64,000 nucleotides of DNA from Rhodovulum sulfidophilum DSM 1374 (GCF_001633165.1 NZ_CP015418.1:1674001-1738000), one strand, 5' to 3'; shown: positions 17,515 through 32,804, counted from the first letter of the stretch. Program-made: numbers and translations. Notes: generated by a model not told the origin, from the letters alone.

Positions 17515-19626
17515 ATGGCGCCTCTCTTGGCGGTGGAGCATCCGGCGCCGGGTGTGGTGCGCCTGGTTCTGGACGCGCCGCCCGACAATGTCCTGACCGC
17601 GCCGTTGCGCGATGCGCTGGATGCCGGTCTGACCGCAGCTCTTGCCGCAGGATCTACGCGGGCGGTGATGATCGCCGCGCGGGGGACGGTGTTTTCGGCC
17701 GGTGCATCTCCCGCGCCCTCCGGAATGGCGGCCCCGCTTGGTGCGATCTGCGGGCGGATCGATGCGGCCGAGGTGCCGGTGGTCGCCTTGCTGCCCGGGC
17801 CTGCCACGGGGCCGGGCTGCGAATTGGCGCTTGCCTGCCATTATCGCGTGGCCACGCGCACGGCCGCGCTGTGCCTGCCCGATATCGCGCTGGGGCTGCC
17901 GCCGCAGGCCGGAACCACGTCGCGGCTGCCGCGTCTGACCGATCCGGTGACGGCGCTCGAGTTGATGCTGTCGGCGCGGCCGCTCGGCGCCAGCCGCACG
18001 CGGCAGGCGGGGCTCCTCGACGCGCTGGTCGACGGCGATCTGGATGCGGCGGGGCTGCGCTTCGTGCTGGGGCTTCTGGTCGAAGGTGCCGGTCCGCGTC
18101 CGGCGCCCTCGCGTCCGATGCCGGAATTCCGGGCGCTGCAGGCGCTGTTGCAACGGCTGCGTGCCGGGACCGGCCCCGAAGGGGCGGTTCGGGCAAGGCG
18201 GGCGGTTCTCGACTGCGTCGAGGCCGCGGCGATGATGCCTGCCGAGGCGGCGCTGGCCTTCGAGGAGGCTGCGGTCGAGGACTGCCGCGACAGTGCCGTC
18301 CATCGCGCCTTGTGCCATCTCGCCGAGGCCGAGCAGGCCCTGACGGCGCGCGCGCGCGACTGGGCCGAAGCCGGGCCCGCGCCGCGCCGGGTCGGGATCT
18401 GGGGCTGGGGGCCGCAGGCGGCGGCGCTGGGGGCGGCGCTGCTGACGGCCGGGCCTTCGGTCAGGCTGGGCGCGCCGGATGCGGCGACGCTCGGCCTCGG
18501 GCTCGTCGAGATCGAGGCCCTGCTCGACGCGGCGCGGCTGACGGCGGGCTGGGACGAGGCGACGCGGGTGCGGTACCGCTCGCGGCTGTCGGCAGGTCCG
18601 GGGCCCTCGGCCTTGACCGGATGCGACGCGATGATCGAGGCCGGTTCCGGAACGATGAGCGATCGGCAGACGCGGTTTCCCGATCTTGCCCGTGTGGCCG
18701 CGCCCGGGGCGGTGCTGGCGGCGACCGGCGGGCCGGCGAGCCCCTCGGCCCTCGGCGCCCCGGCCGGACGCGAGGCCGATACGGTCTGGTTTCACCTGCC
18801 CGAGGCGGTGCCGGGCTGTCGTCTGGCCGAGGTGATCCGCTCGCCCCGCACCGGCCCGCGCCCGGTCGCGGTCTTCGGCGCGCTGGCCCGGCGGCTCGAA
18901 CGGCTGGTGCTGGTCGCCGAGCGCGAAAGCCCGTCGCTGGTCCTGTTGCTGGGGGCCTTGGACGCGGCCGATGGAATGGTCGAGGCCGGGGCCGCGCCGG
19001 CTGCGGTCGATGCGGCGATGGAGGCCTGGGGCATGGCGCTCGGCCCCTACCGGATGGCCGACCGGCTGGGGCTGTCGCAGCTGTTGGCGCTGCGTCGCCG
19101 TCAGCCCGGGGGCGACGATCCCGAACTGCGGCCGGTGCTGATCCTCGGTCAGCTCGTGCGCGAGGGCCGCGAGGGGTATCTGGCCGGGCGGGGCTATTAC
19201 CGCTACGTTGCGGGCGGGGCGGCCGAGCCCGATCCCCAGGTCGCGGAGATTGTCGCCGCCGCGCGCGAGGTCCTGGCGGTCGGGACGTTGCGGGACTTTG
19301 CCGAGGCCGAGATCCAGGCCCGGGTGCTGGCCGGGATGGTTCAGGCCGGGGCGGCGCTGCTGAGACGGGGCGGCGTGAGCTCTGCGGCCGAGCTTGACCT
19401 GGCGGCGGTCCATGGGCTCGGGGTCGCGCGCTGGCGTGGCGGGCCGATGCGGGCGGCCGACGAGGCCGGGTTGCTGTCGGTGCGCAAGACCCTGCGCGCG
19501 CTGGCCGCCGAGCGCCCGCGTGGCGGGATCTGGGACCTCGATCCGCTGCTTGCCGAAACGATCAAGAACGGGCGCGAGCTGGCCTCGGCGGTAGCGCCAG
19601 GGCGGGGCGCGCTCAGCCCAGCATGA
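17515..19626 (+). CDS. Degenerate FadJ/FadB-like hydratase-dehydrogenase
   Basis: A 703-residue protein with the two-part plan of beta-oxidation multifunctional enzymes. The N-terminal crotonase part keeps one catalytic Glu (GPGCELALACHYR, Glu103) but has Asp123 where the second Glu is expected (CLPDIALGLPP), and its oxyanion region reads SAGASPAPSG. The dehydrogenase part starts near 290 with VGIWGWGPQAAALG, in which the third Gly of GxGxxG is Ala. It keeps the catalytic-position His427 (FHLPEAVPGCRLAEVI) but lacks the HFFNP asparagine. Either activity could be reduced or the substrate unusual. No thiolase gene is adjacent. Confidence 0.7.
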   Translation: MAPLLAVEHPAPGVVRLVLDAPPDNVLTAPLRDALDAGLTAALAAGSTRAVMIAARGTVFSAGASPAPSGMAAPLGAICGRIDAAEVPVVALLPGPATGPGCELALACHYRVATRTAALCLPDIALGLPPQAGTTSRLPRLTDPVTALELMLSARPLGASRTRQAGLLDALVDGDLDAAGLRFVLGLLVEGAGPRPAPSRPMPEFRALQALLQRLRAGTGPEGAVRARRAVLDCVEAAAMMPAEAALAFEEAAVEDCRDSAVHRALCHLAEAEQALTARARDWAEAGPAPRRVGIWGWGPQAAALGAALLTAGPSVRLGAPDAATLGLGLVEIEALLDAARLTAGWDEATRVRYRSRLSAGPGPSALTGCDAMIEAGSGTMSDRQTRFPDLARVAAPGAVLAATGGPASPSALGAPAGREADTVWFHLPEAVPGCRLAEVIRSPRTGPRPVAVFGALARRLERLVLVAERESPSLVLLLGALDAADGMVEAGAAPAAVDAAMEAWGMALGPYRMADRLGLSQLLALRRRQPGGDDPELRPVLILGQLVREGREGYLAGRGYYRYVAGGAAEPDPQVAEIVAAAREVLAVGTLRDFAEAEIQARVLAGMVQAGAALLRRGGVSSAAELDLAAVHGLGVARWRGGPMRAADEAGLLSVRKTLRALAAERPRGGIWDLDPLLAETIKNGRELASAVAPGRGALSPA

Positions 19627-19828
19627 TGCCGACGACGACCATCATCAGGCCGATTGCCGAAAGCGCCAGCGCGGCCATGTTCTTGGCCACCGCCTTCTGC
19701 AGCCGGGCGCGTATCTCGGGCTCGGGCAGGCCGCTGTTGCGCGCGCCCAGCATGTCGCGGATGCACCAGAAGATGCCCGCAAGACCCAGCACCGACACGG
19801 CCGCCCCGGCCCAGATCAAAGCTTCCAT
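19613..19828 (-). CDS. Small two-segment membrane protein
   Basis: A 71-residue protein with hydrophobic segments at about 5-23 and 51-69 joined by a charged loop (RDMLGARNSGLPEPEIRARL). Its 3' end overlaps the convergent FadJ-like gene by 14 bp. It is too short for a transporter. The pattern recurs in small inner-membrane proteins of unknown role. Confidence 0.65.
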   Translation of the reverse strand: MEALIWAGAAVSVLGLAGIFWCIRDMLGARNSGLPEPEIRARLQKAVAKNMAALALSAIGLMMVVVGIMLG

Positions 19829-19954
19829 GGCAGTCTCCTCGCTCGATTGGCGCCCCCGCGCCTAGTCGAACCGTTCCTTGCGCGCAAGGGTCTTGCGGCC
19901 CGCAAGGGCCTTCGCTACGTCAGGACCCCGAGCAAGCAGAAGGACACAGGCCCG

Positions 19955-20236
19955 ATGGAGATCGAGGACGAGCAGGACGATACCCGCTCCGCCGACAGTA
20001 GCTACCGCGTCACCGCCGGCGAGCTGCGCCAGTTCATCGAACGGTTCGAGCGGCTGGAGGCCGAGAAGAAGGATCTCGCCGACCAGCAGAAGGAGGTCAT
20101 GGCCGAGGCCAAGGCGCGCGGCTATGACACCAAGGTGATGCGCAAGGTGATTTCGCTGCGCAAGCGCGACAAGGAGGACATCGCCGAGGAAGAGGCGATC
20201 CTCGAGCTTTACAAGGAAGCGCTGGGCATGGCCTGA
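19955..20236 (+). CDS. gapR: GapR-family nucleoid protein (DUF2312)
   Basis: A 93-residue protein that matches the DUF2312/UPF0335 family throughout: VTAGELRQFIERFERLEAEK, ADQQKEVMAEAKARGYDTK, then MRKVISLRKRD. Family member GapR of Caulobacter clamps overtwisted DNA ahead of replication and transcription. I chose ATG 19955 because the family begins a few residues before the YRVTAGEL core; the open frame extends 36 codons upstream without similarity. Confidence 0.85.
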   Translation: MEIEDEQDDTRSADSSYRVTAGELRQFIERFERLEAEKKDLADQQKEVMAEAKARGYDTKVMRKVISLRKRDKEDIAEEEAILELYKEALGMA

Positions 20237-20402
20237 GGCCGCGCGGGCGGAGAACCGCCCCCGCCTCGCGCTGCGGCGGCGCCCTTGCTTTTTCGTCAGG
20301 TCGGGGTCGGCCGGTCGGGGCGCTGGCCGGAGCGCCGTCTCGGGTCGGCCGGTCTTCTTCCTCAGATGGAACCTGAAACGTCGCCGGGACAGGCCGTCGT
20401 AA

Positions 20403-20420
20403 CAAGCCCCGGGGGGCTTG
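20403..20420. other. Perfect 8-bp hairpin in the gapR-permease gap
   Basis: CAAGCCCC and GGGGCTTG pair around two bases. No U-run follows. It lies 64 bp before the permease start and could affect its expression. The rest of this 247-bp gap shows only GC-rich sequence. Confidence 0.3.
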
Positions 20421-20483
20421 CCCGCGCCTGGGCCGGGTTGCGCATTCTGGACAGGATTTGCGCTTTGCGCTACCCAAGGCGGC

Positions 20484-22142
20484 ATGTCTGACCAAATCGC
20501 TCGACTAAGCCCGCTGCGCCGGGTCCGGTTGCGGCCCGACCCATGGTCGCTGGGCGCACTGGTGATTGCGGCCCTGGTGCTCATGCCGATCCTGTCGGTG
20601 TTGGTTCTGGCCCTGACGCCAGAGGAGAACATCTGGCCGCATCTGATCTCGACCACGCTGCCGCGCTATCTGGGCAATACCGTCACGATGATGGCCGGGG
20701 TGGCGGTGCTGGCCTCGGCGGTGGGGGCGGGGGCGGCCTGGCTGGTCTCGATGTACCGCTTTCCCGGCGTGCGCTGGCTCGAATGGCTGTTATTGCTGCC
20801 GCTGGCGATCCCGGCCTATGTCGGCGCCTATGCGCTGGTCGATTTCCTCGAATATGCCGGGCCGGTGCAGACCGGGCTTCGGACGCTCTTCGGCTGGCAC
20901 AACGCACGGGATTACTGGTTCCCCGAGATCCGCTCGCGCGGGGCGGCCGTTCTGGTGCTGTCGGCGGCGCTGTATCCCTATGTCTATCTGCTGTCGCGGG
21001 CGGCCTTCCGCGAACAGTCGGGCGCGTCCTATGAGGTCGCCCGGGCGCTGGGCGCGGGGCCGCTGGCGCTGTTCTGGCGGGTCGGGCTGCCGCTGGCGCG
21101 TCCGGCCATCGCCGCGGGCGCGGCCATCGCAATGATGGAGACGGTCAACGATTTCGGCGTGGTCGAGTATTTCGCGGTCCAGACCCTGACCGCCGGCATC
21201 TTCTCGGTCTGGCTCGAGGGCGGCAATGCCGGAGGCGCGGCGCAGATCGCGGGGGTGATCCTGGCGGTGATCCTTGCGCTGGTTGCGCTCGAGAAGGTCA
21301 GCCGCCGCAATCTGCGCTTTCACAATCTGGGCCGCCATCACCGTCCGCTGGTGCCGGTGCCGCTGGAGGGGGCCGCGGGCTGGGCGGCGACCGCCGCCTG
21401 CGCGCTGCCGGTCGCCACCGGCTTCGTGCTGCCCGTGGGCGTGATCCTCAGCCATGCTCTGGCCAATAGCGGAGGCTGGGCCGATCCGGGGCTGGTCCGG
21501 GCACTGATCCACACGCTCAGCGCCGGCGGTATCGCGGCGGTGCTGACGGTCGCTGCGGGGCTTTTTCTGGTCTATGGCGTGCGGCTGACCGGCCGGGCGC
21601 TGCCGCGGCTGCTCTTGCCGGTCACGACCATCGGCTATGCGGCGCCGGGCGCGGTGCTGGGGGTGGGGCTGCTGATCCCGATGGCGGCCGCCGACAATGC
21701 GCTGGCCGATACCTGGGTCGGGCTTTTCGGCGTCGATCCGGGGCTTTTGATGACCGGCTCGGCTTTCGCCATCGTCTATGCCTATGCGGTGCGGTTCTTT
21801 GCCATCGCGCAGGGGGCGGCCGATGCGGCGATGGGGCGGATCGCCCCGAGCCTGCCGATGGCGGCGCGCTCGCTCGGTCGCAGCGCGCGCGGGACGCTGA
21901 CCGCGGTCTATCTGCCGCTGATCCGGACCTCGGTCGGCACCGCGCTGCTTCTGGTTTTCGTCGATTGCGTGAAAGAGCTTCCGGCGACCTTGCTGCTGCG
22001 GCCGTTCAACTACAACACCCTCGCCACGCGGGTCTATGACAAGGCCAGCCTCGAGAACCTGGCCGATGCCGCGCCGGCGGCGCTTCTGGTCTGTCTGGTG
22101 GGGCTGGTGGCGGTCGGGCTTCTGGCGCGCGCCAATCGCTGA
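20484..22142 (+). CDS. Iron(III)-type ABC transporter permease, fused two-domain
   Basis: A 552-residue membrane protein with about twelve segments in two halves, each carrying a binding-protein-dependent transport loop (ASYEVARALGAGPLALFWRV in the first half, AARSLGRSARGTLTAVYLPL in the second). This matches FbpB/SfuB-like and ThiP-like permeases. No ATPase or binding protein gene lies beside it, so its partners are elsewhere. The start at ATG 20484 (MSDQIARLSPLRR) gives a short cytoplasmic N-terminus. Ferric iron is the likely substrate; thiamine or another solute is possible. Confidence 0.78.
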   Translation: MSDQIARLSPLRRVRLRPDPWSLGALVIAALVLMPILSVLVLALTPEENIWPHLISTTLPRYLGNTVTMMAGVAVLASAVGAGAAWLVSMYRFPGVRWLEWLLLLPLAIPAYVGAYALVDFLEYAGPVQTGLRTLFGWHNARDYWFPEIRSRGAAVLVLSAALYPYVYLLSRAAFREQSGASYEVARALGAGPLALFWRVGLPLARPAIAAGAAIAMMETVNDFGVVEYFAVQTLTAGIFSVWLEGGNAGGAAQIAGVILAVILALVALEKVSRRNLRFHNLGRHHRPLVPVPLEGAAGWAATAACALPVATGFVLPVGVILSHALANSGGWADPGLVRALIHTLSAGGIAAVLTVAAGLFLVYGVRLTGRALPRLLLPVTTIGYAAPGAVLGVGLLIPMAAADNALADTWVGLFGVDPGLLMTGSAFAIVYAYAVRFFAIAQGAADAAMGRIAPSLPMAARSLGRSARGTLTAVYLPLIRTSVGTALLLVFVDCVKELPATLLLRPFNYNTLATRVYDKASLENLADAAPAALLVCLVGLVAVGLLARANR

Positions 22143-22196
22143 GCCGCGGCCGCCGCTTGCGCGGTCGCGTCCCGCCATGATAGGAGAGGCGGCGTT

Positions 22197-22271
22197 GCCC
22201 CTATAGCACAGCGGTAGTGCAGCGGTTTTGTAAACCGAAGGTCGGGAGTTCAAATCTCTCTGGGGGCACCA
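22197..22271 (+). tRNA. tRNA-Thr (anticodon UGU)
   Basis: The full cloverleaf is present. The acceptor GCCCCTA pairs with TGGGGGC with one wobble, the D-arm is GCAC/GTGC, the anticodon loop is TTTGTAA and the T-loop is TTCAAAT. The discriminator A and CCA are encoded. A short T-run follows. The downstream side holds a decayed insertion sequence. Confidence 0.95.
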
Positions 22272-22479
22272 TTTTTCCGTCCAGGCCTGTCAGGCCTCCT
22301 GAAGCCTTGCAGGCCAAGGCTTTTAAACCTTCATAGCCATTAATTCCGGCAGTTTCCCGGAGGCGTGGCAAAGCCCCGCCGAAGCACTGTTTGCTTCATG
22401 GTGGAGTTCCTATCGTTATGAATGTTCTAGGGGCTTGATGGGAAACGGAGCGCTGGTTTCCTGCATTCCCCCAGCCTTG

Positions 22480-23143
22480 CTTTGGTCGACAGCACCGGCA
22501 TTCGCGTCCGCGGCAACAGCGGATGGCTGGCTTGAAGGCATGGCGCCTTCCGCCGGAGGCAATGGCTGAAGGTCTTCATTGGCATTGACCCTGCGACCGG
22601 CGGCATAGGGGCGGTCGAGGTCAAATCGCGCTGCCACGGGGCAGACTTCTGCTGCCGGAGTTGATGGCGCATATTCACCGGCGCGAAAAGATCGCTCTCG
22701 TTCCTGCGGCATGGCACCTTTGACACATGACGATGCCATGCCGCGATCATCGCGGTGGATGCCGAGCCGCTCGGGCTTCCTTCGGGCCAATCGCCGTCAT
22801 GCCCTTATGTCCGCTCCGGCGAAACGGACGCGCCTGGAAGGAAGGCTGTGCGGCGGCGCCTGGCATTTTCAATGGACCAATGGCGGAGAACGCCGCGCCG
22901 CGAAATGAGGTCCTGCGTGCGGCGCGGCTCCTCGGACTGTTCCTCCGGAAGGCGGGGGCCGACGGTTGTGTTCGAAACCGGCTCGAGGCCCGGATGTCGT
23001 ACCGCAAGCGCTTCGACGAGCGGGCCCTGTTCCGATTCCCTGTCGGCCAGAGCGCCGAAATCCTGATCTGCCTTTCCATCGTGAGGCTCTTCAACGCCCC
23101 AGGCAGGGCGGAAATCGAAGCCATCGCCCGAACGAGCAGTTGA
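22480..23143 (+). pseudogene. Decayed IS5-family transposase
   Basis: No intact frame exists, but transposase motifs follow in order across frames. LALVDSTGIRVRGNSGW is followed by an in-frame stop, then RHGAFRRRQWLKVFIGIDPA in the same frame. LLPELMAHIH and RCHAAI come next in two other frames. A longer open part (22727-23143) holds LRRNGRAWKEG, NEVLRAARLLG and a tail like KRFDERALFR. This is the DDE transposase type of IS5-like elements with the VDSTGIK motif, different from the intact element at 1140. It has several frameshifts and stops and no terminal repeats that I can identify. Confidence 0.75.
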
Positions 23144-23426
23144 AGGGGCTGTTCAGCACGAATGCTGAATTGCGCAGCATCGCCCGGGAAATGCCACTTT
23201 CGGCCGGAGCGGGCTGGCGACCCGGCAGTAGGAGGGCGCGCCTGCTTTTTCCGACCGCTTTTTGGGGACGAGCGGGGCAGCCTTGGATCGGCGTTTCAAC
23301 TGGGCCGTGTTTCGTCCGGAGCCAGAAGGGCCGTACCCATCGCATGTGGCGAATAAAGGCCTGTTGCGCGGGCTAATGGCTTGCCGCGGGGATAGGAATG
23401 GCGGTGGGCTGTGCGGGAAAGGAAAA
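23144..23426. other. Gene-free stretch after the IS remnant
   Basis: Nothing clearly coding is seen between the transposase remnant and the clpA terminator. Open frames here are short and show no motif. It may be the rest of the decayed element or its target. Confidence 0.5.
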
Positions 23427-23454
23427 CCCGCGGCGGGTGTGGGGCCGCCGCGGG
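23427..23454 (-). terminator. clpA terminator
   Basis: CCCGCGGCGG and its exact complement form a 10-bp stem with an 8-base loop. Read on the minus strand it ends in TTTTCC, so it is a typical intrinsic terminator placed 32 bp after clpA. Confidence 0.8.
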
Positions 23455-23485
23455 AACATGGTTGGGCTTGGCGCCTTTCTGGCGC

Positions 23486-25822
<2,337 letters not shown>

Positions 25823-25997
25823 GGGACGTGCTCCTTTCCTTCTGTGGCAGAGGCGGGCATTGCCGTCCCTCTACCTTTGCTCCTTAGGATTAAGTTTTGG
25901 TGTTTGTTGGCCTGCTTCAAGTTTTTTCTGTTCAAAACCTGGACACCGTCCCCAGATCGCCCGGTTTTTCGGCAGGCCCGCCGCCACGGCGCGGGCC

Positions 25998-26759
25998 TCA
26001 GAACCGGTCCTTGCGCGCGCGGATCTCTGCAAAGACCTCGATGTCGCCTTCGGTTTCCATGCCGAGCGCCTTCCTCAGCTCGGGCCGGTCGGCGCGCAGG
26101 AACGGGTTCGTCTCGAGTTCGACGGCAAGCGGTACCGGAACTGTCGGGCGGCCCTCGGCGCGCAGTCTGTCAATTTCCTCGGAGCGGGCGCGAAGCGCGG
26201 CATTGCCGGGCTCGACGGTCAGGGCGAAGCGGGCATTGGAGGATGTATATTCATGGCCCGAGAACACAAGGGTCTCGGGCGGGAGCGAGGAAAGTTTCTT
26301 CAGGCTGTCCCACATCATCGCGGGCGTGCCCTCGAACAGCCTGCCGCAGCCCAGCGCCATCAGGCTGTCGGCGGTGAAGACCGCATCCCCGGCGGCAAAC
26401 CGATAGGCGACATGGCCCAGCGTGTGGCCCGGCACCGCGATCACATCGGCCGCAATCGGGCCTTCGCCGACCCGGTCGCCCTCGGACAGCGCCCGGTCGA
26501 GCGGTGGCAGCCGGTCGGCTTCGGCCGCCGGGCCCATCACCTTGGCGCCGAAGCGCGCGCGCAGCTCGGCCACGCCCTCGACATGGTCGTGATGGTGATG
26601 GGTGATCAGAATCGTGTCGAGCGCCCAGCCGCGGGTCTCGAGCGCAGCGGCGATCGGACCGGCCTCGGGCGCGTCGATCAGAACGGCCCCGCCGGGGCCC
26701 TTGACCAGGTAGGCGTAGTTGTCGTCGAGACAGGGCACGGTGACGATTTCTAAGGGCAT
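25998..26759 (-). CDS. gloB: Hydroxyacylglutathione hydrolase (glyoxalase II)
   Basis: A 253-residue metallo-beta-lactamase-fold enzyme that hydrolyses S-lactoylglutathione to lactate and glutathione. Metal ligands are in [18 protein letters not shown] and [13 protein letters not shown], and the C-terminal glutathione-binding part includes [12 protein letters not shown] and NPFLR. The ATG at 26759 ([19 protein letters not shown]) is the family start; the frame is open upstream but not conserved. It diverges from a methyltransferase gene 68 bp away. Confidence 0.93.
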   Translation of the reverse strand: MPLEIVTVPCLDDNYAYLVKGPGGAVLIDAPEAGPIAAALETRGWALDTILITHHHHDHVEGVAELRARFGAKVMGPAAEADRLPPLDRALSEGDRVGEGPIAADVIAVPGHTLGHVAYRFAAGDAVFTADSLMALGCGRLFEGTPAMMWDSLKKLSSLPPETLVFSGHEYTSSNARFALTVEPGNAALRARSEEIDRLRAEGRPTVPVPLAVELETNPFLRADRPELRKALGMETEGDIEVFAEIRARKDRF

Positions 26760-26827
26760 GGCATTCTCGTCCGTCTTGGTTATTCTTGCGTTCCGAGGCC
26801 CGAAGCCCGGAGGCAGCGCAGGCGGCA

Positions 26828-27574
26828 ATGCATCTCGACGTTCTGGACCTGAGGAACTTCTACTACCGTACCAATCTGGGGCGCGTGGCGCAGAGGGCAA
26901 TCCGCGAACAGGTGCGCGAGATCTGGCCCGCGGCCAAGGGGCAGACGGTGGCGGGCTTCGGCTTCGCGGTGCCGCTGCTGCGGCCGCTGCGGACCAGCGC
27001 CCGCCGGGTGGTGGCGCTGATGCCGGGCCAGCAGGGGGTGATGCCCTGGCCGGCCGGCGAGGAGAATGTCTCGCTGCTTTGCGAAGAGACCGCCTGGCCG
27101 CTGCCCGACGGGTTCGTCGACAAGCTGATCCTGTTGCACGGGCTCGAGACCAGCGAGCATCCGGCCGCGGTGCTGGAAGAATCGCTGAGGGTGCTGCGGC
27201 CCGGGGGCAGGGCGCTTTTCATCGTGCCGAACCGGTCGGGGCTCTGGGCGCGACGCGACGGAACGCCTTTCGGATTCGGCCGCCCCTACAGTTCCGGCCA
27301 GCTCGAGGCGCAATTGCGTCAGCACGGTTTCGAACCCGAAGCGCATCGGGCCGCGCTTTTCTCGCCCCCGACCTCCAGGCGATTCTGGCTTAAAACCGCG
27401 TCCATTTGGGAAAATGCGGGGCAACGCATGTCTGCCTATTATGCGGGCGGAGTGCTTATGGTCGAGGCGACGAAACGGGTCTATCGGCCGACCGGGCTGC
27501 CGACGAAAGACGGGCTGCCGCGCCCGCTGCGCATTCTCGACGCGCTGCCCCAGCCCGGCGCCGAACCGGCCTGA
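26828..27574 (+). CDS. SAM-dependent methyltransferase (class I-like)
   Basis: A 248-residue protein with the class I methyltransferase plan. Motif I is weak ([14 protein letters not shown] rather than GxGxG), while [18 protein letters not shown] and [20 protein letters not shown] are typical of the middle of the fold. ATG 26828 was preferred to the upstream TTG at 26786. Its substrate is unknown. The divergent pairing with gloB suggests a shared regulatory region. Confidence 0.75.
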   Translation: MHLDVLDLRNFYYRTNLGRVAQRAIREQVREIWPAAKGQTVAGFGFAVPLLRPLRTSARRVVALMPGQQGVMPWPAGEENVSLLCEETAWPLPDGFVDKLILLHGLETSEHPAAVLEESLRVLRPGGRALFIVPNRSGLWARRDGTPFGFGRPYSSGQLEAQLRQHGFEPEAHRAALFSPPTSRRFWLKTASIWENAGQRMSAYYAGGVLMVEATKRVYRPTGLPTKDGLPRPLRILDALPQPGAEPA

Positions 27575-27719
27575 GAGCCCAGCGGATATGGCGTTCTGCG
27601 CCCGGTTCGGGGCTGCTTCGGCCATCCGACGCGGCCCGGGGCCGGAGGCTGTCCGGGGTTTCGGGCCGGGTATGTGCCGGAGCTGTGGCGTGCGCGTCAC
27701 ATTCTGCCGTTCTAGGCGG

Positions 27720-27748
27720 TTGCGAGGTCAATCCTCCTCTGCTACACC
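27720..27748 (+). promoter_or_regulatory. Possible promoter of the ATP synthase operon
   Basis: TTGCGA, 17 bases and TACACC lie 104 bp before atpH, inside a 277-bp gap otherwise without features. The match to consensus is only 4 of 6 and 3 of 6. Confidence 0.3.
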
Positions 27749-27851
27749 CACGCCGATTTCAGAGCGTGCCCGTGAGGGCGCGCCGCTTGATCTGCCCCGT
27801 CCGGGTCTTTAACGGGCATGCGAGGGGCCTTAAGACATCGGAAGGGTTGAC

Positions 27852-28412
27852 GTGTCCGAACCAGCTTCGATTTCGTCCGGCATTGCCAAGCGCTATGCCA
27901 CCGCGCTGTTTGAGATTACCAAGGAAGCCAATGCCATTCCCGCACTCGAGGCCGATGTCGATGCGCTCGACGCGGCGCTGCTCGAAAGCGGGGATTTTCG
28001 TGACCTGATTTCGTCGCCCGTCTATTCGCGGGATCAGCAATCGCGCGCAGTCGGCTCGATTGCGTCGAAAATGGGGCTGGGGCAGGTTCTGTCCAATACG
28101 CTGCAGCTGATGGGCTCCAAGCGCCGCCTGTTCGTGCTGCCGCAGATGGTGACGGAGCTTCGCGCGCTGATCGCCGAGGCCAAGGGCGAAGTCAGCGCCG
28201 AGGTCGTTTCGGCCAGGCCGCTGAGCGATGCGCAGCGCAAGGCCCTGGCCACGGCGCTGAAGCAGAACGCCGGCAAGGACGTCAAGATCAATGCTTCCGT
28301 CGATGAAAGCCTCATCGGCGGCCTTATCGTTAAACTGGGCTCGAAGATGATCGACACCTCGATCCGCGCGCGCCTCAGTGCACTCCAGAACACCATGAAA
28401 GAGGTCGGATAA
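27852..28412 (+). CDS. atpH: ATP synthase F1 delta subunit
   Basis: A 186-residue stalk protein linking F1 to the Fo b-subunits. It has the N-terminal helical domain ([19 protein letters not shown]) and the C-terminal [20 protein letters not shown] motif of OSCP/delta. The start is GTG, behind GAAGGG. It is the first gene of atpHAGDC and its stop abuts the atpA start. The Fo genes are not in this window, as usual when F1 and Fo operons are split. Confidence 0.95.
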   Translation: MSEPASISSGIAKRYATALFEITKEANAIPALEADVDALDAALLESGDFRDLISSPVYSRDQQSRAVGSIASKMGLGQVLSNTLQLMGSKRRLFVLPQMVTELRALIAEAKGEVSAEVVSARPLSDAQRKALATALKQNAGKDVKINASVDESLIGGLIVKLGSKMIDTSIRARLSALQNTMKEVG

Positions 28413-29951
<1,539 letters not shown>

Positions 29952-29972
29952 GCGTGGATGGGATCGGGATAG

Positions 29973-30842
29973 ATGCCTAGCCTCAAGGACCTCAAGAACC
30001 GGATCGCCAGCGTCAAGTCGACGCGGAAGATCACGAAGGCCATGCAGATGGTCGCGGCGGCCAAGCTCCGCCGCGCCCAGGAAGCCGCCGAGAATGCGCG
30101 TCCCTATGCCGCGCAGATGGAAAAGGTCATGTCCGGACTCGCGGCTTCGGCCACGGGGGCGGCCAATGCGCCGAAACTCCTCGTCGGCACCGGCTCCGAG
30201 AAGGTGCACCTCCTGGTCGTCATGACGGCCGAGAGGGGCCTTTGCGGCGGCTTCAACTCGTCGATCGTGCGTCTGGCGCGCCACAAGGCGCAGGACCTCA
30301 TCGCCGAGGGCAAGACCGTCAAGATCCTGACCGTGGGCCGCAAGGGCCGCGAGCAGCTGAAACGCGACCTTGGCGACCATTTCGTCGGCCATGTCGATCT
30401 GAGCGAGGTCAAGCGCATCCGCTACGGCAATGCGCGCGAGATCTGTCAGGACATCATCGGCCGCTTCGAGGCGGGCGAGTTCGATGTCGCGACGCTCTTC
30501 TTCAGCCGCTTCAAGTCGGTGATCACCCAGGAACCGACCGCCCAGCAGATCATCCCGGCCGTCTTCGACGAACCCGAGGACAGCTCGACCATGTATGATT
30601 ACGAACCCACCGAGGGCGAGATCATGGCCGAGCTTCTGCCCCGCGGGGTGGCGACCCAGATCTTCGCCGCGCTCCTCGAGAACGGCGCCTCCGAACAGGG
30701 CGCGCGGATGTCCGCCATGGACAACGCGACCCGGAACGCGGGCGACATGATCGACAAGCTGAACCTCGAGTACAACCGCTCGCGTCAGGCTGCGATCACC
30801 AAGGAGCTGATCGAAATCATTTCGGGCGCCGAGGCGCTCTAA
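29973..30842 (+). CDS. atpG: ATP synthase F1 gamma subunit
   Basis: The 289-residue central rotor shaft. The N-terminal helix ([20 protein letters not shown]) and the C-terminal signature ([20 protein letters not shown]) are both canonical, and [11 protein letters not shown] lies between them. It sits in the fixed order between alpha and beta. Confidence 0.96.
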   Translation: MPSLKDLKNRIASVKSTRKITKAMQMVAAAKLRRAQEAAENARPYAAQMEKVMSGLAASATGAANAPKLLVGTGSEKVHLLVVMTAERGLCGGFNSSIVRLARHKAQDLIAEGKTVKILTVGRKGREQLKRDLGDHFVGHVDLSEVKRIRYGNAREICQDIIGRFEAGEFDVATLFFSRFKSVITQEPTAQQIIPAVFDEPEDSSTMYDYEPTEGEIMAELLPRGVATQIFAALLENGASEQGARMSAMDNATRNAGDMIDKLNLEYNRSRQAAITKELIEIISGAEAL

Positions 30843-32285
<1,443 letters not shown>

Positions 32286-32342
32286 TAGGGGTTTCGGCTC
32301 CGGGCGGTTCGTCCGCCCGGAGCCTGCTTGCAAGGAGGCAAC

Positions 32343-32753
32343 ATGGCCGACACGATGCAATTCGATCTGGTGGCGCCGGAACGCCGCGTGGCCTCGGAAA
32401 AGGCGACCTCGGTCGTCATCCCGGGCTTCGAGGGCGACCTGACTGCGATGCCCCAGCACGCGCCCCTGATCACGACCCTGCGCCCCGGCCTGCTGGAGGT
32501 CTTCTCCGAGTCCGGATCGCGGAAATATATCGTCACCGGCGGTTTCGCCGAGATCACCGCCGAAAGCGCCACGGTTCTTGCCGAGCGCTCGCATCCGGTC
32601 GAGGATGTGACCCAGGAGATGATCGACGAGATGGTCGCCGAGGCCCGCGCGGCCGCCCGTGACGCCCATCCCGATCTGGTCGACGCTGCGGCCAGGATGC
32701 TGGCCGATATGGTGGCGATGGGCACGCATATGGGCTTCGAGCCCCAGGCCTGA
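32343..32753 (+). CDS. atpC: ATP synthase F1 epsilon subunit
   Basis: A 136-residue subunit with the beta-sandwich start [20 protein letters not shown] and [19 protein letters not shown], ending with a helical part ([21 protein letters not shown]) that is shorter and Ala-rich. AAGGAGG stands 6 bases before ATG 32343. An intrinsic terminator follows at once, so this ends the operon. Confidence 0.93.
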   Translation: MADTMQFDLVAPERRVASEKATSVVIPGFEGDLTAMPQHAPLITTLRPGLLEVFSESGSRKYIVTGGFAEITAESATVLAERSHPVEDVTQEMIDEMVAEARAAARDAHPDLVDAAARMLADMVAMGTHMGFEPQA

Positions 32754-32775
32754 GGCCCAAGGCTCCGACGTTCCG

Positions 32776-32804
32776 AAAAGGGTCCGCGTTTGCGGGCCCT
32801 TTTT
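32776..32804 (+). terminator. Terminator of atpHAGDC
   Basis: AAAAGGGTCCGC pairs with GCGGGCCCTTTT (one T-G wobble) over the loop GTTT and ends in a T-run. This is a textbook intrinsic terminator. Confidence 0.9.

Noticed and set aside
22201..23485. A CRISPR array or prophage next to tRNA-Thr
   Set aside because: There are no regularly spaced repeats, no integrase frame and no phage genes, only a decayed transposase.
25823..25997. Heat-shock (RpoH-type) promoter before clpA
   Set aside because: CTTGAA is present on the minus strand, but no -10 element lies at the proper spacing.
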